Source of the DNA: Calendula officinalis
Lineage: Eukaryota > Streptophyta > Magnoliopsida > Asterales > Asteraceae
Assembly: GCA_963853835.1 (NCBI GenBank)
Contig: OY970830.1
Span: 46,069,966-46,133,965 of the forward strand
DNA: 64,000 nt
Reading direction: 5' to 3'
Shown here: piece after piece, positions 1 through 11,200 of the stretch
Layout: each line of letters starts with the position of its first letter
Numbering within the stretch: position 1 is the first letter of the stretch
Position numbers and translations under genes: made by a program
Notes under the pieces: generated by a model
The model's input: the letters and a program-made list of their open reading frames with translations, nothing else
Databases searched by the model: none
Told to the model about the DNA's origin: nothing

Positions 1-28
1 AAAGTGTTTTGAAAAATGAGGTGTTACA
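1..28. other. Non-array sequence at left edge (possible array boundary)
   Basis: The first 28 bases are AT-rich and do not match the monomer tail that precedes TTTAGTATAGCACC in every other unit. From about position 28 rightwards the sequence is standard satellite. This is either the left flank of the array or a rearranged last piece of a monomer; 28 bases are too few to decide. Confidence 0.6.
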
Positions 29-57
29 TTTAGTATAGCACCTTTTGTCACACAATC

Positions 58-2610
58 TTGGATATTGAAGAGTTCGGGCCGAAGAGGGATGTTCGGGCCG
101 AAGTGGTGTTCGGGCCAAAGTGGGATGTTCGGGCCGAAGTGGTGTTCGGTCCGAAGTGGTGTTCGGGCCGAAGTTCGGTGTTCGGGCCGAGGATGATGTT
201 CGGGCCGAGGTTGAAGTTCGGGTCGAGGTCGGAGTTCGGGCCGAGGTTGAAGTTCTGGCCGAGGTTAAAGTTCGGGCCGAAAATGAAGTTCGGGCCGGGA
301 ACAGTGAAGAGTTCGGGCCGAACTTGTTCTTGCCAGTGACAAACGAACCAGCTATTTTGGTTACTCGCGGGCGTGAAACGGACACCGATCTGAAAGTTAT
401 GAATGTTTTAGTATAGCACCTTTTGTCACACAATCTTGGATATTGAAGAGTTCGGGCCGAAGAGGGATGTTCGGGCCGAAGTGGTGTTCGGACCGAAGTG
501 GTGTTCGGGCTGAAGTTCGGTGTTCGGGCCGAGGATGATGTTCGGGCCGAGGTTGAAATTCGGGCCGAGGTCGGAGTTCGGGCCGAGGTTGGAGTTCGGG
601 TCGGGAACAGTGAAGAGTTCGGGCCGAACTTTTTCTTGGCAGTGACGAACGAACCAGCTATTTTGGTTACTCGTGGGCGTGAAACGGACACCCGAGCTGA
701 AAGTTATGAATGTTTTAGTATAGCACCTTTTGTCACAAAATCTTGGATATTGAAGAGTTCGGGCCGAAGAGGGATGTTCGGGCCGAAGTGGTGTTCGGGC
801 CGAAGTGGGATGTTCGGGCCGAAGTGGTGTTCGGGCCGAAGTGGTGTTCAGGCCGACGATGATGTTCGGGCCGAGGTTGAAGTTCGGGTCGAGGTCGGAG
901 TTCGGGCCGAGGTTGAAGTTCTGGCCGAGGTTAAAGTTCGGGCCGAAAATGAAGTTCGGGCCGGGAACAATGAAGAGTTCGGGCCGAACTTGTTCTTGCC
1001 AGTGACAAACGAACCAGCTAATTTGATTACTCGTGGGCGTGAAACGGACACCCGAGCTGAAAGTTATGAATGTTTTAGTATAGCACCTTTTGTCACACAA
1101 TCTTGGATATTCAAGAGTTCGGGCCGAAGAGGGATGTTCGGGCCGAAGTGGTGTTCGGGCCGAAGTGGGATGTTCGGGCGGAAGTGGTGTTCGGGCCGAA
1201 GTGGTGTTCGGGCCGAGGATGATGTTCGGGCCGAAGTTGAAGCTCGGGCCGAGGTCGGAGTTCGGGCCAAGGTTGAAGTTCGGGCCTGGAACAGTGAAGA
1301 GTTCAGGCCGAACTTGTTCTTGGCAATGACGGACGAACCAGATATTTTGGTTACTCGTGGGCGTGAAACGGACACCCGAGCTGAAAGTTATGAATGTTTT
1401 AGTATAGCACCTTTTGTCACACAATCTTGGATATTGAAGAGTTCGGGCCGAAGAGGGATGTTCGGGCCGAAGTGGTGCTCGGGCCGAAGTTGGATGTTCG
1501 GGCCGAAGTGGTGTTCGGGTCGAAGTTCGGTGTTCGGGTCGAGGATGATGTTCGGGTCGAGGTTGAAGTTCGGGCCGAGGTCGGAGGTCGGGCCGAGGTT
1601 GAAGTTCGGGCGGAGGTTGAAGTTCGGGCCGAAATGAAGTTCGGGCCGGGAACAGTGAAGAGTTCGGGCCGAACTTGTTCTTGGCAGTGAAGAACGATCC
1701 AGCTATTTTGGTTACTCGTGGGCGTGAAACGGACACCCGAGCTGAAAGTTATGAATGTTTTAGTATAGCACCTTTTGTCACACAATCTTGGATATTGAAG
1801 AGTTCGGGCCGAAGAGGGATGTTCGGGCCGACGTGGTGTTCGGGCCGAAGTGGGATGTTCGGGCCGAAGTGGTGTTCGGACCGAAGTGGTGTTCGGGCTG
1901 AAGTTCGGTGTTCGGGCCGAGGATGATGTTCGGGCCGAGGTTGAAATTCGGGCCGAGGTCGGAGTTCGGGCCGAGGTTGGAGTTCGGGTCGGGAACAGTG
2001 AAGAGTTCGGGCCGAACTTGTTCTTGGCAGTGACGAACGAACCAGCTATTTTGGTTACTCGTGGGCGTGAAACGGACACCCGAGCTGAAAGTTATGAATG
2101 TTTTAGTATAGCACCTTTTGTCACACAATCTTGGATATTGAAGAGTTCGGGCCGAAGAGGGATGTTCGGGCCGAAGTGGTGTTCGGGCCGAAGTGGGATG
2201 TTCGGGCCGAAGTGGTGTTCGGGCCGAAGTGGTGTTCAGGCCGACGATGATGTTCGGGCCGAGGTTGAAGTTCGGGTCGAGGTCGGAGTTCGGGCCGAGG
2301 TTGAAGTTCTGGCCGAGGTTAAAGTTCGGGCCGAAAATGAAGTTCGGGCCGGGAACAGTGTAGAGTTCGGGCCGAACTTGTTCTTGCAAGTGACAAACGA
2401 ACCAGCTAATTTGGTTACTCGTGGGCGTGAAACGGACACCCGAGCTGAAAGTTATGAATGTTTTAGTATAGCACCTTTTGTCACACAATCTTGGATATTG
2501 AAGAGTTCGGGCCGAAGAGGGATGTTCGGGCCGAAGTGGTGTTCGGGCCGAAGTGGGATGTTCGGGCGGAAGTGGTGTTCGGGCCGAAGTGGTGTTCGGG
2601 CCGAAGTGGT
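58..2610 (+). repeat. Left block: mixed monomers before the 5,465-bp repeat
   Basis: Units start at 58 (A, 378 bp), 436 (C', 307), 743 (D, 360), 1103 (F, 324), 1427 (H, 361), 1788 (C, 343), 2131 (D, 360) and 2491 (E, 341, running into the next block). The order A-C'-D-F-H-C-D-E looks like the ancestral ten-monomer order seen further right with several monomers missing. The unit at 1427 lacks one A in the CCGAAAATGAAG subrepeat. The unit at 58 has a 1-bp deletion in its tail (ACACCGATCTG). Confidence 0.85.
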
Positions 2611-5600
2611 GTTCGGGCGGAAGATGATGTTCGGGCCGAGGTTGAAGTTCGGGCGGAGGTCGGAGTTCGGGCCGAGGTTGAAGTTCGGGCCTGGAACAGT
2701 GAAGAGTTCGGGCCGAACTTGTTCTTGGCAGTGACGAACGAACCAACTATTTCGGTTACTCGTGGGCGTGAAACGGACACCCGAGCTGAAAGTTATGAAT
2801 GTTTTAGTATAGCACCTTTTGTCACACAATCTTGGATATTCAAGAGTTCGGGCCGAAGAGGGATGTTCGGGCCGAAGTGGTGTTCGGGCCGAAGTGGGAT
2901 GTTCGGGCGGAAGTGGTGTTCGGGCCGAAGTGGTGTTCGGGCCGAGGATGATGTTCGGGCCGAGGTTGAAGTTCGGGCCGAGGTCGGAGTTCGGGCCAAG
3001 GTTGAAGTTCGGGCCTGGAACAGTGAAGAGTTCAGGCCGAACTTGTTCTTGGCAATGACGAACGAACCAGCTATTTTGGTTACTCGTGGGCGTGAAACGG
3101 ACACCCGAGCTGAAAGTTATGAATGTTTTAGTATAGCACCTTTTGTCACACAAGCTTGGATATTGAAGAGTTCGGGCCGAAGAGGGATGTTCGGGCCGAA
3201 GTGGTGATCGGGCCAAAGTGGGATGTTCGGGCCGAAGTGGTGTTCGGGCCGAAGTGGTGTTCGGGCCGAAGTTCGGTGTTCGGGCCGAGGATGATGTTCG
3301 GGCCGAGGTTGAAGTTCGGGTCGAGGTCGGAGTTCGGGCCGAGGTTGAAGTTCGGGCCGAAAATGAAGTTCGGGCCGGGAACATTGAAGAGTTCGGGCCG
3401 AACTTGTTCTTGGCAGTGACGAACGAACCAGCTATTTTGGGTACTCGTGGGCGTGAAACGGACACCCGAGCTGAAAGTTATGAATGTTTTAGTATAGCAC
3501 CTTTTGTCACACAATCTTGGATATTGAAGAGTTCGGGCCGAAGAGGGATGTTCGGGCCGAAGTGGTGCTCGGGCCGAAGTGGGATGTTCGGGCCGAAGTG
3601 GTGTTCGGGTCGAAGTTCGGTGTTCGGGTCGAGGATGATGTTCGGGCCGAGGTTGAAGTTCGGGCCGAGGTCGGAGGTCGGGCCGAGGTTGAAGTTCGGG
3701 CGGAGGTTGAAGTTCGGGCCGAAAATGAAGTTCGGGCCGGGAACAGTGAAAAGTTCGGGCCGAACTTGTTCTTGGCAGTGAAGAACGAACCAGCTATTTT
3801 GGTTACTCGTGGGCGTGAAACGGACACCCGAGCTGAAAGTTATGAATGTTTTAGTATAGCACCTTTTGTCACACAATCTTGGATATTGAAGAGTTCGGGC
3901 CGAAGAGGGATGTTCGGGCCGACGTGGTGTTCGGGCCGAAGTGGGATGTTCGGGCCGAAGTGGTGTTCGGACCGAAGTGGTGTTCGGGCTGAAGTTCGGT
4001 GTTCGGGCCGAGGATGATGTTCGGGCCGAGGTTGAAATTCGGGCCGAGGTCGGAGTTCGGGCCGAGGTTGGAGTTCGGGTCGGGAACAGTGAAGAGTTCG
4101 GGCCGAACTTGTTCTTGGCAGTGACGAACGAACCAGCTATTTTGGTTACTCGTGGGCGTGAAACGGACACCCGAGCTGAAAGTTATGAATGTTTTAGTAT
4201 AGCACCTTTTGTCACACAATCTTGGATATTCAAGAGTTCGGGCCGAAGAGGGATGTTCGGGCCGAAGTGGTGTTCGGGCCGAAGTGGATGTTCGGGCGGA
4301 AGTGGTGTTCGGGCCGAAGTGGTGTTCGGGCCGAGGATGATGTTCGGGCCGAGGTTGAAGTTCGGGCCGAGGTCGGAGTTCGGGCCAAGGTTGAAGTTCG
4401 GGCCTGGAACAGTGAAGAGTTCAGGCCGAACTTGTTCTTGGCAATGACGAACGAACCAGCTATTTTGGTTACTCGTGGGCGTGAAACGGACACCCGAGCT
4501 GAAAGTTATGAATGTTTTAGTATAGCACCTTTTGTCACACAATCTTGGATATTGAAGAGTTCGGGCCGAAGCGGGATGTTCGGGCCGAAGTGGTGATCGG
4601 GCCGAAGTGGGATGTTCGGGCCGAAGTGGTGTTCGGGCCGATGTGGTGTTCGGGCCGAAGTTCGGTGTTCGGGCCGAGGATGATGTTCGGGCCGAGGTTG
4701 AAGTTCGGGTCGAGGTCGGAGTTCGGGCCGAGGTTGAAGTTCTGGCCGAGGTTAAAGTTCGGGCCGAAAATGAAGTTCGGGCCGGGAACAGTGAAGAGTT
4801 CGGGCCGAACTTGTTCTTGCCAGTGACAAACGAACCAGCTATTTTGGATACTCGCGGGCGTGAAACGGACACCCGAGCTGAATGTTATGAATGTTTTAGT
4901 ATAGCACCTTTTGTCACACAATCTTGGATATTGAAGAGTTCGGGCCGAAGAGGGATGTTCGGGCCGAAGTGGTGTTCGGGCCGAAGTGGGATGTTCGGGC
5001 GGAAGTGGTGTTCGGGCCGAAGTGGTGTTCGGGCCGAAGTTCGGCGTTCGGGCCGAGGTCTGAGTTCGGGCCGAGGTTGAAGTTCGGGCCGAGGTTGAAG
5101 TTCGGGCCGAAAATGAAGTTCGGGCCGGGAACAGTGAAGAGTTCGGGCCGAACTTGTTCTTGGCAGTGACGAACGAACCAGCTATTTTGGTTACTCGTGG
5201 GCGTGAAACGGCCACCCGAGCTGAAAGTTATGAATGCTTTAGTATAGCACCTTTTGTCACACAATCTTGGATATTGAAGAGTTCGGGCCGAAGTGGGATG
5301 TTCGGGCCGAAGTGGTGTTCGGACCGAAGTGGTGTTCGGGCTGAAGTTCGGTGTTCGGGCCGAGGATGATGTTCGGGCCGAGGTTGAAATTCGGGCCGAG
5401 GTCGGAGTTCGGGCCGAGGTTGGAGTTCGGGTCGGGAACAGTGAAGAGTTCGGGCCGAACTTGTTCTTGGCAGTGACGAACGAACCAGCTATTTTGGTTA
5501 CTCGTGGGCGTGAAACGGACACCCGAGCTGAAAGTTATGAATGTTTTAGTATAGCACCTTTTGTCACACAATCTTGGATATTGAAGAGTTCGGGCCGAAG

Positions 5601-8075
5601 AGGGATGTTCGGGCCGAAGTGGTGTTCGGGCCGAAGTGGGATGTTCGGGCCGAAGTGGTGTTCGGGCCGAAGTGGTGTTCAGGCCGACGATGATGTTCGG
5701 GCCGAGGTTGAAGTTCGGGTCGAGGTCGGAGTTCGGGCCGAGGTTGAAGTTCTGGCCGAGGTTAAAGTTCGGGCCGAAAATGAAGTTCGGGCCGGGAACA
5801 GTGAAGAGTTCGGGCCGAACTTGTTCTTGCAAGTGACAAACGAACCAGCTAATTTGGTTACTCGTGGGCGTGAAACGGACACCCGAGCTGAAAGTTATGA
5901 ATGTTTTAGTATAGCACCTTTTGTCACACAATCTTGGATATTGAAGAGTTCGGGCCGAAGAGGGATGTTCGGGCCGAAGTGGTGTTCGGGCCGAAGTGGG
6001 ATGTTCGGGCGGAAGTGGTGTTCGGGCCGAAGTGGTGTTCGGGCCGAAGTGGTGTTCGGGCGGAGGATGATGTTCGGGCCGAGGTTGAAGTTCGGGCCGA
6101 GATCGGAGTTCGGGCCGAGGTTGAAGTTCGGGCCTGGAACAGTGAAGAGTTCGGGCCGAACATGTTCTTGGCAGTGACGAACGAACCAACTATTTCGGTT
6201 ACTCGTGGGCGTGAAACGGACACCCGAGCTGAAAGTTATGAATGTTTTAGTATAGCTCCTTTTGTCACACAATCTTGGATATTCAAGAGTTCGGGCCGAA
6301 GAGGGATGTTCGGGCCGAAGTGGTGTTCGGGCCGAAGTGGGATGTTCGGGCGGAAGTGGTGTTCGGGCCGAAGTGGTGTTCGGGCCGAGGGTGGTGTTCG
6401 GGCCGAGGATGATGTTCGGGCCGAGGTTGAAGTTCGGGCCGAGGTCGGAGTTCGGGCCAAGGTTGAAGTTCGGGCCTGGAACAGTGAAGAGTTCAGGCCG
6501 AACTTGTTCTTGGCAATGACGAACGAACCAGCTATTTTGGTTACTCGTGGGCGTGAAACGGACACCCGAGCTGAAAGTTATGAATGTTTTAGTATAGCAC
6601 CTTTTGTCACACAATCTTGGATATTGAAGAGTTCGGGCCGAAGAGGGATGTTCGGGCCGAAGTGGTGATCGGGCCAAAGTGGGATGTTCGGGCCGAAGTG
6701 GTGTTCGGGCCGAAGTGGTGTTCGGGCCGAAGTTCGGTGTTCGGGCCGAGGATGATGTTCGGGCCGAGGTTGAAGTTCGGGTCGAGGTCGGAGTTCGGGC
6801 CGAGGTTGAAGTTCGGGCCGAAAATGAAGTTCGGGCCGGGAACATTGAAGAGTTCGGGCCGAACTTGTTCTTGGCAGTGACGAACGAACCAGCTATTTTG
6901 GGTACTCGTGGGCGTGAAACGGACACCCGAGCTGAAAGTTATGAATGTTTTAGTATAGCACCTTTAGTCACACAATCTTGGATATTGAAGAGTTCGGGCC
7001 GAAGAGGGATGTTCGGGCCGAAGTGGTGCTCGGGCCGAAGTGGGATGTTCGGGCTGAAGTGGTGTTCGTGTCGAAGTTCGGTGTTCGGGTCGAGGATGAT
7101 GTTCGGGCCGAGGTTGAAGTTCGGGCCGAGGTCGGAGGTCGGGCCGAGGTTGAAGTTCGGGCGGAGGTTGAAGTTCGGGCCGAAAATGAAGTTCGGGCCG
7201 GGAACAGTGAAAAGTTCGGGCCGAACTTGTTCTTGGCAGTGAAGAACGAACCAGCTATTTTGGTTACTCGTGGGCGTGAAACGGACACCCGAGCTGAAAG
7301 TTATGAATGTTTTAGTATAGCACCTTTTTTCACACAATCTTGGATATTGAAGAGTTCGGGCTGAAGAGGGATATTCGGGCCGACGTGGTGTTCGGGCCGA
7401 AGTGGGATGTTCGGGCCGAAGTGGTGTTCGGACCGAAGTGGTGTTCGGGCTGAAGTTCGGTGTTCGGGCCGAGGATGATGTTCGGGCCGAGGTTGAAATT
7501 CGGGCCGAGGTCGGAGTTCGGGCCGAGGTTGGAGTTCGGGTCGGGAACAGTGAAGAGTTCGGGCCGAACTTGTTCTTGGCAGTGACGAACGAACCAGCTA
7601 TTTTGGTTACTCGTGGGCGTGAAACGGACACCCGAGCTGAAAGTTATGAATGTTTTAGTATAGCACCTTTTGTCACACAATCTTGGATATTCAAGAGTTC
7701 GGGCCGAAGAGGGATGTTCGGGCCGAAGTGGTGTTCGGGCCGAAGTGGGATGTTCGGGCGGAAGTGGTGTTCGGGCCGAAGTGGTGTTCGGGCCGAGGAT
7801 GATGTTCGGGCCGAGGTTGAAGTTCGGGCCGAGGTCGGAGTTCGGGCCAAGGTTGAAGTTCGGGCCTGGAACAGTGAAGAGTTCAGGCCGAACTTGTTCT
7901 TGGCAATGACGAACGAACCAGCTATTTTGGTTACTCGTGGGCGTGAAACGGACACCCGAGCTGAAAGTTATGAATGTTTTAGTATAGCACCTTTTGTCAC
8001 ACAATCTTGGATATTGAAGAGTTCGGGCCGAAGAGGGATGTTCGGGCCGAAGTGGTGATCGGGCCAAAGTGGGAT
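2611..8075 (+). repeat. Higher-order repeat, 5,465-bp block, copy 1 (16 monomers)
   Basis: Units start at 2832 F, 3156 G, 3517 H, 3879 C, 4222 F, 4545 A, 4924 B, 5267 C', 5574 D, 5934 E, 6275 F (one extra 18-mer, GGGTGGTG type), 6617 G, 6978 H, 7340 C, 7683 F, and the left part of a chimeric unit at 8007. Every unit reappears 5,465 bp to the right in copy 2 with the same private variants, for example CAAGCTTGG near 3150 and 8615. I found only scattered single differences: 3669 g versus 9134 t, 6102 a versus 11567 g, 7470 c versus 12935 t, 7702 g versus 13167 t. Confidence 0.93.
4222..7682 (+). repeat. Ancestral decamer F-A-B-C'-D-E-F-G-H-C, 3,461 bp
   Basis: Ten successive monomers (323, 379, 343, 307, 360, 341, 342, 361, 362, 343 bp) end where the next F (7683) and A (8007, chimeric) begin the same order again. 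The identical decamer recurs at 9687-13147. This inner periodicity is older than the 5,465-bp duplication, which contains about one and a half decamers. Confidence 0.8.
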
Positions 8076-8296
8076 GTTCGGGCGGAAGATGATGTTCGGG
8101 CCGAGGTTGAAGTTCGGGCGGAGGTCGGAGTTCGGGCCGAGGTTGAAGTTCGGGCCTGGAACAGTGAAGAGTTCGGGCCGAACTTGTTCTTGGCAGTGAC
8201 GAACGAACCAACTATTTCGGTTACTCGTGGGCGTGAAACGGACACCCGAGCTGAAAGTTATGAATGTTTTAGTATAGCACCTTTTGTCACACAATC
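8007..8296 (+). repeat. Chimeric 290-bp monomer at the joint of the 5,465-bp copies
   Basis: The left part, with TGATCGGGCCAAAGTGGG, matches the A-type unit at 13472. From about 8076-8084 on it matches the E-type unit at 2491, including the rare GGCGGAAGATGATG and GGGCGGAGGTCGGAG variants. The switch falls in the shared string GATGTTCGGGC. The unit is 51 bp shorter than the 341-bp E unit. This is the expected product of unequal exchange between an A-type and an E-type monomer. Confidence 0.88.
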
Positions 8297-11200
8297 TTGG
8301 ATATTCAAGAGTTCGGGCCGAAGAGGGATGTTCGGGCCGAAGTGGTGTTCGGGCCGAAGTGGGATGTTCGGGCGGAAGTGGTGTTCGGGCCGAAGTGGTG
8401 TTCGGGCCGAGGATGATGTTCGGGCCGAGGTTGAAGTTCGGGCCGAGGTCGGAGTTCGGGCCAAGGTTGAAGTTCGGGCCTGGAACAGTGAAGAGTTCAG
8501 GCCGAACTTGTTCTTGGCAATGACGAACGAACCAGCTATTTTGGTTACTCGTGGGCGTGAAACGGACACCCGAGCTGAAAGTTATGAATGTTTTAGTATA
8601 GCACCTTTTGTCACACAAGCTTGGATATTGAAGAGTTCGGGCCGAAGAGGGATGTTCGGGCCGAAGTGGTGATCGGGCCAAAGTGGGATGTTCGGGCCGA
8701 AGTGGTGTTCGGGCCGAAGTGGTGTTCGGGCCGAAGTTCGGTGTTCGGGCCGAGGATGATGTTCGGGCCGAGGTTGAAGTTCGGGTCGAGGTCGGAGTTC
8801 GGGCCGAGGTTGAAGTTCGGGCCGAAAATGAAGTTCGGGCCGGGAACATTGAAGAGTTCGGGCCGAACTTGTTCTTGGCAGTGACGAACGAACCAGCTAT
8901 TTTGGGTACTCGTGGGCGTGAAACGGACACCCGAGCTGAAAGTTATGAATGTTTTAGTATAGCACCTTTTGTCACACAATCTTGGATATTGAAGAGTTCG
9001 GGCCGAAGAGGGATGTTCGGGCCGAAGTGGTGCTCGGGCCGAAGTGGGATGTTCGGGCCGAAGTGGTGTTCGGGTCGAAGTTCGGTGTTCGGGTCGAGGA
9101 TGATGTTCGGGCCGAGGTTGAAGTTCGGGCCGATGTCGGAGGTCGGGCCGAGGTTGAAGTTCGGGCGGAGGTTGAAGTTCGGGCCGAAAATGAAGTTCGG
9201 GCCGGGAACAGTGAAAAGTTCGGGCCGAACTTGTTCTTGGCAGTGAAGAACGAACCAGCTATTTTGGTTACTCGTGGGCGTGAAACGGACACCCGAGCTG
9301 AAAGTTATGAATGTTTTAGTATAGCACCTTTTGTCACACAATCTTGGATATTGAAGAGTTCGGGCCGAAGAGGGATGTTCGGGCCGACGTGGTGTTCGGG
9401 CCGAAGTGGGATGTTCGGGCCGAAGTGGTGTTCGGACCGAAGTGGTGTTCGGGCTGAAGTTCGGTGTTCGGGCCGAGGATGATGTTCGGGCCGAGGTTGA
9501 AATTCGGGCCGAGGTCGGAGTTCGGGCCGAGGTTGGAGTTCGGGTCGGGAACAGTGAAGAGTTCGGGCCGAACTTGTTCTTGGCAGTGACGAACGAACCA
9601 GCTATTTTGGTTACTCGTGGGCGTGAAACGGACACCCGAGCTGAAAGTTATGAATGTTTTAGTATAGCACCTTTTGTCACACAATCTTGGATATTCAAGA
9701 GTTCGGGCCGAAGAGGGATGTTCGGGCCGAAGTGGTGTTCGGGCCGAAGTGGATGTTCGGGCGGAAGTGGTGTTCGGGCCGAAGTGGTGTTCGGGCCGAG
9801 GATGATGTTCGGGCCGAGGTTGAAGTTCGGGCCGAGGTCGGAGTTCGGGCCAAGGTTGAAGTTCGGGCCTGGAACAGTGAAGAGTTCAGGCCGAACTTGT
9901 TCTTGGCAATGACGAACGAACCAGCTATTTTGGTTACTCGTGGGCGTGAAACGGACACCCGAGCTGAAAGTTATGAATGTTTTAGTATAGCACCTTTTGT
10001 CACACAATCTTGGATATTGAAGAGTTCGGGCCGAAGCGGGATGTTCGGGCCGAAGTGGTGATCGGGCCGAAGTGGGATGTTCGGGCCGAAGTGGTGTTCG
10101 GGCCGATGTGGTGTTCGGGCCGAAGTTCGGTGTTCGGGCCGAGGATGATGTTCGGGCCGAGGTTGAAGTTCGGGTCGAGGTCGGAGTTCGGGCCGAGGTT
10201 GAAGTTCTGGCCGAGGTTAAAGTTCGGGCCGAAAATGAAGTTCGGGCCGGGAACAGTGAAGAGTTCGGGCCGAACTTGTTCTTGCCAGTGACAAACGAAC
10301 CAGCTATTTTGGATACTCGCGGGCGTGAAACGGACACCCGAGCTGAATGTTATGAATGTTTTAGTATAGCACCTTTTGTCACACAATCTTGGATATTGAA
10401 GAGTTCGGGCCGAAGAGGGATGTTCGGGCCGAAGTGGTGTTCGGGCCGAAGTGGGATGTTCGGGCGGAAGTGGTGTTCGGGCCGAAGTGGTGTTCGGGCC
10501 GAAGTTCGGCGTTCGGGCCGAGGTCTGAGTTCGGGCCGAGGTTGAAGTTCGGGCCGAGGTTGAAGTTCGGGCCGAAAATGAAGTTCGGGCCGGGAACAGT
10601 GAAGAGTTCGGGCCGAACTTGTTCTTGGCAGTGACGAACGAACCAGCTATTTTGGTTACTCGTGGGCGTGAAACGGCCACCCGAGCTGAAAGTTATGAAT
10701 GCTTTAGTATAGCACCTTTTGTCACACAATCTTGGATATTGAAGAGTTCGGGCCGAAGTGGGATGTTCGGGCCGAAGTGGTGTTCGGACCGAAGTGGTGT
10801 TCGGGCTGAAGTTCGGTGTTCGGGCCGAGGATGATGTTCGGGCCGAGGTTGAAATTCGGGCCGAGGTCGGAGTTCGGGCCGAGGTTGGAGTTCGGGTCGG
10901 GAACAGTGAAGAGTTCGGGCCGAACTTGTTCTTGGCAGTGACGAACGAACCAGCTATTTTGGTTACTCGTGGGCGTGAAACGGACACCCGAGCTGAAAGT
11001 TATGAATGTTTTAGTATAGCACCTTTTGTCACACAATCTTGGATATTGAAGAGTTCGGGCCGAAGAGGGATGTTCGGGCCGAAGTGGTGTTCGGGCCGAA
11101 GTGGGATGTTCGGGCCGAAGTGGTGTTCGGGCCGAAGTGGTGTTCAGGCCGACGATGATGTTCGGGCCGAGGTTGAAGTTCGGGTCGAGGTCGGAGTTCG

